64,000 bases of DNA. Source: Diabrotica undecimpunctata. Taxonomy: Eukaryota; Arthropoda; Insecta; Coleoptera; Chrysomelidae. The DNA lies in assembly GCF_040954645.1 (NCBI RefSeq), contig NC_092807.1, positions 28,597,353 to 28,661,352 of the forward strand, read 5' to 3'. Below are positions 23,190 to 33,920 of this stretch, piece after piece. Made by a program: the position numbers and the translations under genes. Numbering within the stretch: the first letter of the stretch is position 1; every line of letters starts with the position of its first letter. Under the pieces are notes generated by a model. It did no database searches, was not told the origin of the DNA, and worked only from the letters and a program-made list of their open reading frames with translations.

Positions 23190-23876
23190 TATTTACATAC
23201 AACGATTTCCGAAGTGGAAATCAAAATGTTAAATTAAACTTATTGGAAAGAAAAATTGTGGCAAATTTAAAATAAAAAACAGTAAGCTGCCATTTAAATC
23301 AATTCGCCCAAATTTGATTATCTTAGAACGTTGTTAAAATGCTAAAAAGACAACAGGTCAAATAAAACCAATAAGTTTGGCAACGTTGAACTTCTCCTCT
23401 TTTCTTAGTTCCACTAATGCTATTTCGACGATATAATGGACTGACCTAATATACCTCTCTCTTTTTAAATAGGTGTTTCTCACTCCATCTCACATAAGGT
23501 ACATATCGACCATAAACTTTTACCTACACTGTATAGGGCAAGAACGCTTTGCCTATATACATGTTGTTTCTTCGTCTTTTCTTCTAGAAACGTTGTTAAT
23601 CGCTTTATGTATTTCTCTTCTGGTATAACCATTAGAGGTGAGCGCTTTTTCAATATGAAGAAGTTCACTTTGCAGATGCTGTGGTTCACAAATTCTCTTC
23701 GCCCTCTCTGCCAGAGTTTTGATGATACCTTGTTTTTGGCCTGGATGATGATTTGAGTTCCTGTTTAGGTAATTGTCCGTGTGTGTAGGTTTCCGATCCA
23801 CTTTATGTCCTAAGTAACCTTTCCTTCGATTTACTAATACATCTAGGTATTGGCAGACCAAGAAAATATGCTGCAA
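23190..23876 (-). pseudogene. Penelope-like retroelement fragment (RT C-terminal)
   Basis: The minus frame 23876-23553 carries FLDVLVNRR, LGHKVDRKPTHTDNYLNR and SNHHPGQKQGIIKTLAERA, then ICEPQHLQSEL. These are hallmark blocks of the Penelope-like RT C-terminus. A second frame (23480-23689) holds a degenerate GKSLWSIC segment. The GIY-YIG endonuclease is not visible. The end near 23190-23260 holds the GATTTCCGAAGTGGAAATC hairpin also found at 16209. RT catalytic motifs are absent, so it is a truncated dead copy. Confidence 0.82.
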
Positions 23877-24982
23877 TAATTTGAAGAATTTAGGAGGCTA
23901 ATATTGAAGAACAAACAGGCGTTAAAGCCTACATCTCTGAGAGAACGGTTCTTCCTACGAAAAAAGTATTAATTAACATTTTTGTTAAAAATTATCTCAG
24001 CTACATTTTTTGGTCGGCCTTCAAATCGTCCCCGAACAGGTACTAAAAGATAATACTACCCTTAATTTCTACTGATGCTAATTGCGGTATTTTAATGACA
24101 CCACTCACCTGGTCTAATAGCAAGGAATTATAATTTCTGAGAAAACTAACTTGAGTTTAAGAAAATTTAAATTTATTTTTACTATTTTCACTTTCATTAA
24201 TATCATTTTTTCATGTTTTTTAAGAAACACAATGATAGTTTGTTTGAAAAGTAATGGGAAAATTCCAGTAGAAAAAATAATAATTTTTTGACTGTTTTGT
24301 TCTAATTTAAGCTAATATGAGTTAAATTGAATATTAAGACAAACAATATTTTATCAAGTAAAATAGCAAAACTATAAAAAATTTCCAATCCAAATTAAAA
24401 TATAAATTTTAAAAAGCATATGACAAATTTCAAATTTATTAGCTACTCAAACGCATTTGTACCAAATAAACTTCAAAAACAAAAAACTGCAGCTAAATTC
24501 CATTTAAAATTAAACATTCTTTCTATAATTAAAAACAAAATTAAATACTGAGATTGTTTGACCACAAATAATCCAAAATCAATATTCATTTGCGTGAATT
24601 TACCATCGAGTTTCCATTTTCCATATAATGCATTAATGACAAGTCGCCGCTACTTCGTAATCCAGTCAGCCTAGCGTTACTGGCTACTGGTCGTAGTTTT
24701 AGTGCCGCTGATGCCCTTTCTGATTGCATTCCGTTGCGGAAGATCTACGTGATCCACTGTGACAAATTAGAAACACTGTTTCCAAGGGTGAGTGTCGCAA
24801 ACGTTGTTTATTTACGCGCCAGTTACGGTAAAATTGTAGAATTTCTCGTTGAAAATTACAGCTATAAAAAGTATTATTGCCACATTTGGTGAGCATTATT
24901 CTGAAAATATTTCTGGAAATTGTAGTTTATCCACAAATAGGTGTAAACAAGGTTGAAACATGTTCCAAAACTAGTTTTTAAT

Positions 24983-24988
<6 letters not shown>
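23877..24988. other. No recognisable gene
   Basis: AT-rich to about 24600. The stretch 24600-24890 is less AT-rich (CAAGTCGCCGCTACTTCG) and could be an old element or exon, but no frame is convincing. Confidence 0.45.

Positions 24989-25034
<46 letters not shown>
24989..25034. repeat. (AT)n microsatellite
   Basis: About 23 uninterrupted AT units. Confidence 0.97.
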
Positions 25035-25038
<4 letters not shown>

Positions 25039-25096
25039 CTAATGTATAATTATATGAGTCTGGAATAAAAATAAAAATATGAAATAGTCTTAACCA

Positions 25097-25196
25097 TTAT
25101 CCGAGCAACACATTTTACTTACGTAACCGGCCAACTCGGGTCCCTTGGGCCCACCACTGTTCTTAAATGTACTATTCATATAAACCCATATATTTC
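25097..25196 (-). repeat. Dispersed ~100-bp repeat with conserved frame, copy 2
   Basis: Reverse-complement partner of 15487-15586. The same frame stays open (NSGGP, GPELAGYVSKMCCSD) and the GTAAGT donor-like site is kept at 25118-25123. It lies 62 bp from an (AT)n tract. Confidence 0.6.
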
Positions 25197-25363
25197 TGAG
25201 TATTAATCTGAGATAGGCCTATTCTTTCCTGTGACTGAGTACTGATTAGTTACCGTCCGTTCCTTGCCGGACCGAGTGTTAATTGGCCCGTTCCATCTCT
25301 ATTCCTTCGACCCGTCCCTTTCTGTCTCCGTCGAGTGTGTACTAACACCCTAATTACCGTTTA

Positions 25364-26241
25364 TAACAAATCTCTATAAAACAGAACAAAAACCAACCCA
25401 AGAAATCCGTAATCAGTTACATCTAAAAAAAAAAAGAACGTTAACTCCAACTTACAACCAGAAATCAGTAAAAATGAAATAAAAAAGATACTCAAAGAAA
25501 TGAAGAATCTGTGGAAATGCTAAAAAATTGGGGGGGGGGGGGGGGGAAACTACAGTGGAAGTGCTTTATATACTAATGAATAAAATATTGAACACCAAAC
25601 AAATACCCACAACATGGAACGAGGCAATAATACTATTACTATTTAAGAAAGGCTATAGAAAAGATCTGAAAAACTATAGGCCGATAACGCTACTGAATGT
25701 ACTGTACAAACTGTTAGCTAAACACTAAACTACTAACAAACAGATTAACAACTAAGTTATATATTTACCAGTCAAGAGAGCAAGCCGGTTTTAGAAAAGG
25801 ATTCAGTACAAGCGACCATCTGCTTACGATAAAAATATTATTTGAAAAGGCAGGGTATCCTTCGAAAAACTTTCCTATATACTAAAAAATAGAAAATACC
25901 CCCAATACTTAAAAACAAGAGTCTTCAACCAATGTATACTTACTGTTCTCACCTACGGTTCTCAAAATTGGACGTTTACAAAGTTAAACATGGAAAAAAA
26001 TAGCAAAGACCCAAAGAACCTTGGAAAGGCAAATGCTGAACATCAGGCTATCAGAAAAGAAAAGAAATACTTGGATTTGATACGAAAAAGAGGAAGGCCA
26101 CAAATGAGATGGTAAGATGACTTAAAGAAACACGCAGGCTCGAAGTGGATAGAAACTGTCTACAATAGGGAGACGTGGAAGAATGAAGAGGAGCCCTATG
26201 TCCAAAATTGGACAGCAAGGGCTGTATAGATATATAGATAG
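25364..26241 (+). mobile_element. RTE-like copy with internal deletion and 12-bp target duplication
   Basis: Flanked by the exact duplication AATTACCGTTTA at 25352-25363 and 26242-26253. It encodes pieces of the pre-RT region, [17 protein letters not shown] (about 25670-25720) and [14 protein letters not shown] (about 25780-25830). It then jumps, with the AFD to FADD region missing, to the LTVLTYGSQNWT block (about 25940) and a C-terminal RKRGRPQMRW block. It ends in a TAGATA-type tail. A run of 17 G (25530-25546) replaces a short Gly-coding stretch. The RT core deletion makes it inactive. Confidence 0.85.
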
Positions 26242-26406
26242 AATTACCGTTTAGATTTTATGTCATTAATTGTATTTTATTTTTTTTTTAGATATTAAAG
26301 AGTGGGTCATATCGCCGTCGATGCCGTCGTTTTGACGTTTTAATTTTAATTGTACATATATATTATTATTACCTAGGATTTATGTTGTTATTTTTTATTT
26401 CAAATA

Positions 26407-27972
26407 CACTCGCGATCATAAAATCCGGGCCACCTTGAAAATTTTAAGTTTCTTGAATATTTTTGCATCTGGTGCAGTAATAACCTTTTTTTTAATTAAG
26501 CTAATGTATTTTTTACTTGTCATCAATATTTGTTTTGAAAGAAAAAAAACGGTTTTTTATTGTTTTTATTGAAAAAGCAGAAAATGCACAACGTGGTAAA
26601 ACATCAGTGGAATTTCAATGAATAATATCGTGTATTGCCTCCCCTTGCTGTAATAACCTCTTGCAGACGACGAAGCGTATTCTCAATTTTTCTCCGGATT
26701 ACATGTTGAAGTATGTTATTACGCTCTCTCAATAACAGATCCTTAAGCTCCTGTGCGTTGTTAGGAGGAGGTGTATGGGTTTGAATACGTTTTTTCAAAT
26801 CGTCCCAGAGATGTTTGATGGGATTGAGGTCCGGAGATCTAGCTGGCCAGGGTAAGCTCGTAATTTTAACCTCGTCCAAGTATTGCATACTGATCCTGGA
26901 AACGTGCGGTCGCGCGTTGTCCTGCATAAAAACGGCATCTTCTCCAAGCCGTGCCATGGTGGGCATAACATGTTCTTTCAGAATCTCCGTAATGTACTTT
27001 CGTGTAGTTAAGGACCCATTTTCGATGAAGGCTAATTCTGTGCGGAAGTCGGAAGATACACCTCCCCAAGCCATGACCGAGCCTCCACCAAATGGGATTC
27101 TTGCAGCAATGTAAGCTTGTGAAAATCGTTTACCGGTTCTCCTCCAAACTCTTACACGTCCATTGGATCCAGTTAGGCAGAAACGGGATTCATCTGAGTA
27201 TAACACTTTGCTCCAATCATTTATTCCCCAATGCGCGTATTTTCGAGCAAAAGCTAGTCGTACAACTCGATGCGCCCGGCCAAGTGGCGGTCCTGTAGTC
27301 ATTACCCGAGAAGATAGTCCAGAAGAACGAAGTCTTCTCCTGACTATTGCAACGCTAACATTGCAATTTCGTACTTCCTGTAGGCAATTTCGAGGCAGTT
27401 GAGGTCCTGTTTCGTAAAGCCTGAAACACAAGAACAGGGTCATCTCGTGTCGCGGTCGTTCTTCTTCGTCCAGAGCCAGGTCGTCTGGTTAGCAAACTCG
27501 TCTCCTGAAAGCGTTGAAGCACTCGTTGAACCGTAGAAAGGCTTACGCCAACAGTTATTGAGACTTGCCGTTGAGTGTGACCGTCTTCCACAAACGCAAC
27601 AATACGTGCCGTTGCAACAAAAGTCAAGGCATTTTTGGCAAAAAATAAACAATAATAAATACTAATAATGGCACTAATAAACACTAATGGAGGCAATAAT
27701 AAACGTTTGTTTGTTGCAATTGAACAGAAAGTCGAAGCACAAATGAGATATAAAACAAGCGGCAGTTACAGGTACCGTTCATTTTGGGAAGTGTACAGTT
27801 TTTTTGCGCAATCAGCATTATTGGAATTCTTTGTTACAAAGGAAACCGCTAAGCTGACAACCATTTTCAGAAACATGCATTAGTTTCTATTTGTGTTATT
27901 ATTATTTACGATAAAGCTCGTTAAAAATGAAATAACGGCGATTTTCAAGGTAACCCGGATTTTATGAGAGTG
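26407..27972 (-). mobile_element. Complete-length Tc1-like transposon
   Basis: 1566 bp between TA dinucleotides (26405-26406 and 27973-27974). Terminal inverted repeats share CATAAAATCCGGG and ACCTTGAAAA; the left end adds a few extra bases after CACTC. One transposase on the minus strand fills most of it. Length and organisation are typical of Tc1. Confidence 0.92.
26604..27650 (-). pseudogene. Tc1-like transposase with frameshift and Glu-to-Lys catalytic change
   Basis: The first frame (to about 27380) carries the paired-type HTH: GHTQRQVSITVGVSLSTVQR, then LLTRRPGSGRRR. A frameshift near 27370-27395 leads to the second frame (27443-26604). That frame holds the second HTH and catalytic domain: VLYSDESRFCL (first Asp), WGGVSSD, FMQDNARPH (second Asp), then SPDLNPIKHLWDDLKKRI. 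The family has NPIEHLW there. The codon at 26814-26816 encodes Lys, so the DD34E acid is lost. A stop follows NTRYYSLKFH. It is inactive even apart from the frameshift. Confidence 0.9.
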
Positions 27973-27974
27973 TA

Positions 27975-30154
27975 TATTTTTATTTAAAATAAACCTTTGC
28001 TTTACTGATTGTGTTGTCTAAAAAAGCTAGCCGTCACAATCTATCTTTGTAAAGCTACTATCTGAACGTGAATTTCAGTATAGTACATAATTTATGTTAT
28101 ACTTAAATATATAAAGAATCTATTATAAATGTAGTGATATATTAAAAACTTACGATTTTTGATACTCCAGCAATTACATGAGAGCTTACCTAAAAAAAAA
28201 AGAAACATTTATTAATAAAAACGCAAAATTAATCAAAAAACAGTACAAAATGTAGAATGTGTTTTTATGATCGTCTATTATCAAAATGATTGGGAGAGGC
28301 ATTAAAAACGCATTTGGGTAAATGTAGTTAAATAACAACAATTACCATAATAAGCATGTACGTGCATTACTGCTTTATGGGGTGTGTTTGGGCTTTAATG
28401 TTAAGCCCAATAACGTACAGTGAATATTTTAATACGTCAATTAAAAGTATCTATATGAAATGAAAATGTAGATTTAATTTGGATATGTGGGTAATAACGA
28501 AATAAAGTGATCAATGTCTGGTATGATGTATCCACGTGCCTCCCTCTAATCGAAAATAAAGAATTTTATTGTTTGTTATAAAATATATGTTGATTTAAAT
28601 GATTTTTTAACCGAATTACGACACAATTTATGGTCGTAATCTTAATTGAAAAACCATAATATAGCAAGCAGCATTCGTGTCTAAAAACTTGACCTCTTTA
28701 AACGCCGTCTACACTCTAAATCGAAGTTTGCGAGTAGTATAATGGCCGCTTTTGATATATATAAATTTACCGATGTCAGATCGGAGACCTGCCTCAATGT
28801 TTCGTAATACATAATGTGGTTAAAATACAAATAAACATGTTCCCTTTAAAAAGATGTTAAGTTTCTTTATGAAATTAGCAAATCGTTATAGAAGAGTTAA
28901 GATCCTTTCTACATCAGATGTATCCACTCTAGCTCCCAACATGGGATCCTGCGTTTATAGAAAGAAATCTTCTGATCCGCGTAAGGAAAATAAAAGGGAT
29001 ATAAAAAAATGGAGAATAGAAATGAAAATGTAAAACAGGGAAACATTATCCATCCTCGAAATACTGGCCTTCGCAGTAGCTACTAATATCCTTGCATGAA
29101 AGTTGTTGTATCTATATCGAGCTGTATCGGAAATGGAAGAGAAACTTTGACTCAAAATTATGAAACATCCGCCAGAGCTCACCAAATCATGGTTGGACTT
29201 ATAAGTGAATGGACAAAGAATGGACATATAAGTGAATAAGCAGGGATACGTGAAAATTTATATGAGTAATTTTTTTTCTCTTTTATATATATATGTAAAG
29301 TTTAGCAATAACATGAATTAAAATTTATTATATTTATTGATTACACCATCATTCTAATTACATATATACGCAATAAGAAGGCATTACTTAGCGCCGATAG
29401 AGAAAGTTAAATATTTAGAAAGCTTGTGTTCAACTAATATTTTCTACGTATTCTAGAAGACATAAGAAAAGTACACAGGAATCTTATAAATGATTCTAAA
29501 GAACTACGTAAAAACCAATTAGTCACCGATAGATAGGTAGAAAAACTCAAAAGTAATACGGACATTTTTAAAACAGTGTGTGCACGATATAAGTTAGAAT
29601 ATTGTAAAGAAATAGAATATAGATTTATCAAAAATATCATTACAAAGATCAAAGAAGATATTGGAAAGGTGTACTTATAATTACTTACGAAAAGGAAGAA
29701 GGAACATAATAAGAATACTATTTGCGAGAAATTTATTCAAAAAATAGCAGGAAACGTTGTACCTACACATAGGAACCTTCGAATATTTGATTAAAACATT
29801 TCTAGATGCAATGGATTTATCTGACAAATTTTTATAGTGTACTGGAAAAGTACAACTTATAAAATTCATTCTGAAGCAGAGGTCGTAAACTCTTAAACTT
29901 GATTTGACCATACTAATGAAAAACACGTCAAACACGAAGCTGCTCGAGAATATATTAAGCTGGTACTGGAAAGTGCAAAGGTTTCTGCAGCTCTAGCACG
30001 ACTGTGCGGTAGTTATATACCGGTAGTAAATTACACGCGTGATTTACTTTATATAAGTTATTTTGCTCTATGCTGTAGTAATAGCATTTAATAACTTAGA
30101 ATTAGATACATAAAAGAAGCTGAAAACGTTACAGCAGATATACGGCCTATCACG
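27975..30154. other. No recognisable gene
   Basis: About 2.2 kb of AT-rich sequence. A small direct duplication of ACTTATAAGTGAATGGAC/ACATATAAGTGAATAAGC lies at about 29190-29240. Short minus-strand frames at 28955-29935 have no identifiable motif. Confidence 0.45.
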
Positions 30155-30610
30155 AATATCCCATCCTCCTCATTCCTTGAGCTCTTGTCAGGGCGTGGTG
30201 ATGCTCTAAATATTATTAGCTTGCTGTCTCAATTGGCTGCGATCCTTCTCCATATGGAGGGCTTCGTGTATTGATTTTCCCATCAGAGTTTTCACTTGGT
30301 CTACAAATCGTGTTATATATCTTCATCTTAGTTTTTGGCCTTCTACCTTTCCTTCTACTACCAATAGTTTCATGGTCGCAGTTTTTCTAGCTATGTTACC
30401 GAAGTAAATTAGGTATTCTCGTTGTACTTTTTTTAATAGCCTATCTTTTATATTAAGCTCTTTCAGAATTAACAGGTTGGTTCTATGTTTTGTCCAGGCC
30501 ACCCGTAGAATTCTTCTATAGACTCATATTTCGAAGGCTTCGATCTCATTTCTATGGATTTTAGTGAGTGTCCATATTTCAGCTGCATATGTAGCAATGT
30601 GAAAAATAAG
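30155..30610 (-). pseudogene. Non-LTR retrotransposon 3' fragment (RT C-terminal domain)
   Basis: The minus strand reads IWTLTK, IEAFEI, YRRILRVAWTKHRTN, LLILKELNIKDRLL, QREYLIYFGNIARK, KLLVVEGKVEG, FVDQVKTLMGKSIHEA and EKDRSQLRQ. This is the familiar post-RT block of an endonuclease/RT retroelement that differs from the RTE types elsewhere in the window. Several stops are present. It is 5' truncated. Confidence 0.68.
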
Positions 30611-30614
30611 AACA

Positions 30615-30890
30615 TTGACCAACCTGAGTGAATCACAAATATCGATTACATTAAAAGAGCTTTATAAAATAGATACACAAAGAATCATGTTGGTGTTGAG
30701 GAGAGGACAGACTAAGAAAGAGAAAGGGATAGAGAATGCGAAGTCCAGAAGAACTGGTAAACTAGATGTTGTCGAACTAATAAGATCCTCGAAGGGCGTC
30801 ATACAAGTGAAACTAATAGATAAGGACAACTACAAAGAACGGAAGATAAATTCTGCTCAAGTACATATTATAGAGAATAATATATTGTAA
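30615..30890 (+). other. Unrecognised 91-codon ORF
   Basis: A Lys-rich open frame with no motif I recognise. The end (KERKINSAQVHII) faintly resembles the region after integrase in LTR retroelements, and a Gypsy integrase fragment lies 1.2 kb downstream on the same strand. That link is speculative. Confidence 0.2.
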
Positions 30891-31382
30891 ACGAATGGTA
30901 AGATATTATTTATTTGATTTGAGTTTTTCGATCGATCAATATCTGCACTGCGAGCATCACCGATAGGCTTGATACAAGTGTGCGAAGAAAAAAATATGAA
31001 AATACTGATAATTGTAAAAAATAAAAATTAAAAAAAAATTATTAAAATAATATATAAAGATCCTAAATAATAAAAGGGAAAAGATGTAAAAATATGCATA
31101 GTATATGACAAGCAGAACATAGCAGATTGGAAAATATGAAGAATTGTAATTATTGATTTCTGTAAAGTACCGACAGGAAGTCATGCAGAAATAAACAAAA
31201 TATAGGAATCTTTAAGGAAATATTAAATTGTTAAGCACTTGATCAAGACTAAAGCTCTAACTATAACATAAATCGCCAACAGCACGTTTGTTACAATATT
31301 TAAAAGTCTAGTAGTCACATTTGAAATGGACGACGATGGGTCAGATATAAGTTGTAACAAAAATAAGAATTTAGTAAATACA
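30891..31382. other. No recognisable gene
   Basis: Very AT-rich; nothing identified. Confidence 0.45.
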
Positions 31383-31384
31383 TA

Positions 31385-32025
31385 CAGTCCATCTAATTTA
31401 CAAACCGTTGCACGTCATTATCTACGTCAGAGATCGAAGTTGACATAGTTGCCAAAGTTTATAAAAATCCTGAATCCATTTTAAATCAAATAGGTCACAT
31501 AATTATTATTATACTCTTTACAACGACTATTTAAATTCTTACGTGACATTTTTGAAATAAAACACACTAATTTTGTTCTAAAAAGAACAGATTTTATTAA
31601 AGAGGTAAAAATATTATACAAGAGGTATTTACTTTAAAATTTAAAATAATAAAGTACCAAAAGTGTCACCACCGCAACTGTCAAATAAGTGTTACCAATT
31701 TATGCAAAAATTTCACCTTCGTTCGATTACAGTTACAGTGTGTTCCGAACAAATGTTCTTCATAAAAACGCTTTATAATGCATTTATACAAATTAAATGA
31801 AACATATTGTTGTCTATTTCTTTAAGTTAACATTAATAGAAATCTTTAAATATTAGTTCTACGCGTATATAATAAAATATGTCTAGTGGCTGTAATTCCA
31901 GTGTACTCGGCAAAGTGATTCTAAAAAAGAACACACCTACCGAATAAATATTTCGTGTTGGTATCATGTGACGTCACGAGCTATGACGCCGATGACGTGC
32001 AACGGTTTGTAAATTAAATGGACTG
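31385..32025. mobile_element. 641-bp MITE with 33-bp terminal inverted repeats
   Basis: Terminal repeats at 31385-31417 and 31993-32025 start CAGTCCAT and end AACCGTTGCACGTCA, with one mismatch. They are flanked by TA (31383-31384, 32026-32027). No transposase frame lies inside. The TA target duplication suggests a Tc1/mariner-related mobiliser. It sits at the edge of a dead Gypsy integrase. Confidence 0.85.
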
Positions 32026-32044
32026 TAGAAGGGTATATAATAAA

Positions 32045-32280
32045 TCGAAACAGTAGCCAAATTGTTGTTCAAAAACGTTATTTTGAAGTATGGACTACCC
32101 AGAACAAAAGTGATAGACCACGGCTCAGACTTTATGGCAAGAATTTTTAAGGAAACATACTCACTGATGCAAATAGAGCAGATAAACTCTACAGCATATC
32201 ACCACGAGAGAATTGTAGCTTTAGAAAATACTCACAAATATTTAAATGTCTACCTTAAGATTATCACAAATATTTAAATC
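32045..32280 (+). pseudogene. Gypsy-type integrase core fragment
   Basis: The frame from about 32048 reads VAKLLFKNVILKYGLPRTK, VIDHGSDFMARIFKE and INSTAYHHERIVALENTHKY. This matches the second half of the integrase core, with the Asp block (normally TDQG, here IDHG) and the Glu block (normally NGALERTHR, here IVALENTHK). No LTRs are seen. It is unrelated to the intact Gypsy at 33.5 kb, which is on the other strand. Confidence 0.75.
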
Positions 32281-32444
32281 TCCGACAAATTGGAGTATAT
32301 GGGCATAATATTTCTGTTTTTTGTATAACCTTTCTATATACTTAGCAACAAGTTACTAACCTTTGTCTTCGATTTTTTTTTTATTTAGAAATTACAGCCG
32401 CATCCACCATAATGGTTATTAGCGGCGGCTACAGAATTACAAAA

Positions 32445-33532
32445 TTAGAGTTTATAAAATATTCCTGTAGATTTTAAGAAATTTACGATATTAATAACAG
32501 AAAAATTAGTGCCTAATAAATTACTTAAACTGTTAGGTATGTTAAATGTAAGACGATAATGGGCAAATCTATGACATTCAATTAATAAATGGTTAACGGT
32601 TATTTGTACATTACATGTTTCACAAATAGGTGGATCACTTTTGGACAGTAAATATGAGTGAGTAAGTCTCGTGTGTCCAATTCGTAATCTAGTTATCACC
32701 AATTGTTCTCTTCTGTTCCTGGTTGAGGGTTGCCAAGCTGTAACGTCATTTTTAATTTGCTTCAGTGATGTTTGAGAAGATTGCCATTCGTTTTTCCACT
32801 TGCACAAAACTCGATTTTTTATAAAAGCTTTTATATCACTCGCGGTGTTTCGATTCTCGGCTTTTTCTATATCGGCACATTTAGCAATTTCACTCGCGCA
32901 CTGGTCCGCACTTTCGTTGCCAGCAATGCCAATGTGGGATGGAATCCATATAAATCTGATGCTCCTAGAATTTTCTTGAGCCTTAATGAGTTCTAGTTTT
33001 ATCAGTTTCTCAAGGGGACCTTTAGGATAGATCTGTTTAAGGGTTTGAAGGGCGCTTAGTGAGTCACTTAAGATAACAGAGTTAGGAATGTTATTAGAAT
33101 TTATATGCATGATAGCTTTAAACATTGCATAGAGCTCAGCGGAGAAAATCGAAAAGAAGGTTGGAAGACGAAATTGATATGTATCGCTTGGAGTAACGAA
33201 TGCAGCACCTACTCCTTTATCACACTTAGATGCATCTGTAAAGATTTTATAGCTATGTTCGTAATGCTGACGGAGAATTAGATCTAGATTATTCTTAATC
33301 TCTGCGTAACAGTTAATATGTTTGTTGTACTGGGTTAGACAAGTATTTAAATTTGGGGTATTAATTATCCAAGGAGAGGGGCTTTTAATATTGATTGGAA
33401 AGGTATTTGGGAATTCGATATTAAGACATCTCAGGTAACACCGTACTCGCTCATAGTAAGGCTTATGTTTGGTACTATTGGTAAAGAGATTTATATATTT
33501 ATTAGTGAACGTATTATTAAATAGAGGTTTGT
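32445..33532 (-). pseudogene. RNase H and C-terminal region of the split I/Jockey-like element
   Basis: Frame 33125-32445 plus upstream sequence. I see YKIFTDASKCDKGVG (first Asp, about 33230), SAELYAMFKAI (Glu), NSVILSDSLSALQ (Asp), IWIPSHIGIAGNESADQCA (last Asp), then the RLRIGHTRLTHSYLL block and a Cys-His cluster (CETC, H, C). These are the catalytic residues and C-terminal zinc-like motif of retrotransposon RNase H. The frame is largely intact here, with the main break near 33130. Confidence 0.82.
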
Positions 33533-33536
33533 TTAC

Positions 33537-33920
33537 TGTTGTGAATTTATTAATTGTTTATTTAATTTATAATGTCTTGTTCTTATCTTAATTCATTAAA
33601 AAGCACAATAACTGATATTTATTTATTTTCACTAAACATACATAATTTATTAAAAAGCGAACGTAACATTTTATCGCGAGCGCGTCGTCCGAATTAACTG
33701 GCCCTCCATATAAAAATGTTGTATTTATATACGAAATCCTGATATAATAGAACAGCATCGAAAGATCGCATTGTCTTGCATCGAAAAATCGAGAAGCATC
33801 TAGTCGGAGAATTCACCATAATTTGAATCTAGAACCTCCGGCGAAATTTCTACAACAAAACAGAATATTAGTCATCATATATTTTACAGTTATTTTTAGG
33901 CCAGGATTTTTATCGTAACA
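33537..33920 (-). repeat. Gypsy 3' LTR
   Basis: 384 bp. It differs from the 5' LTR at one position that I can see (33747 A versus 39686 C). The polyprotein stop codon (33910-33912) lies inside it. Confidence 0.95.

Noticed and set aside
27668..27883. 71-codon plus-strand ORF at the right end of the Tc1 element
   Set aside because: No motif; it overlaps the leader and terminal repeat.
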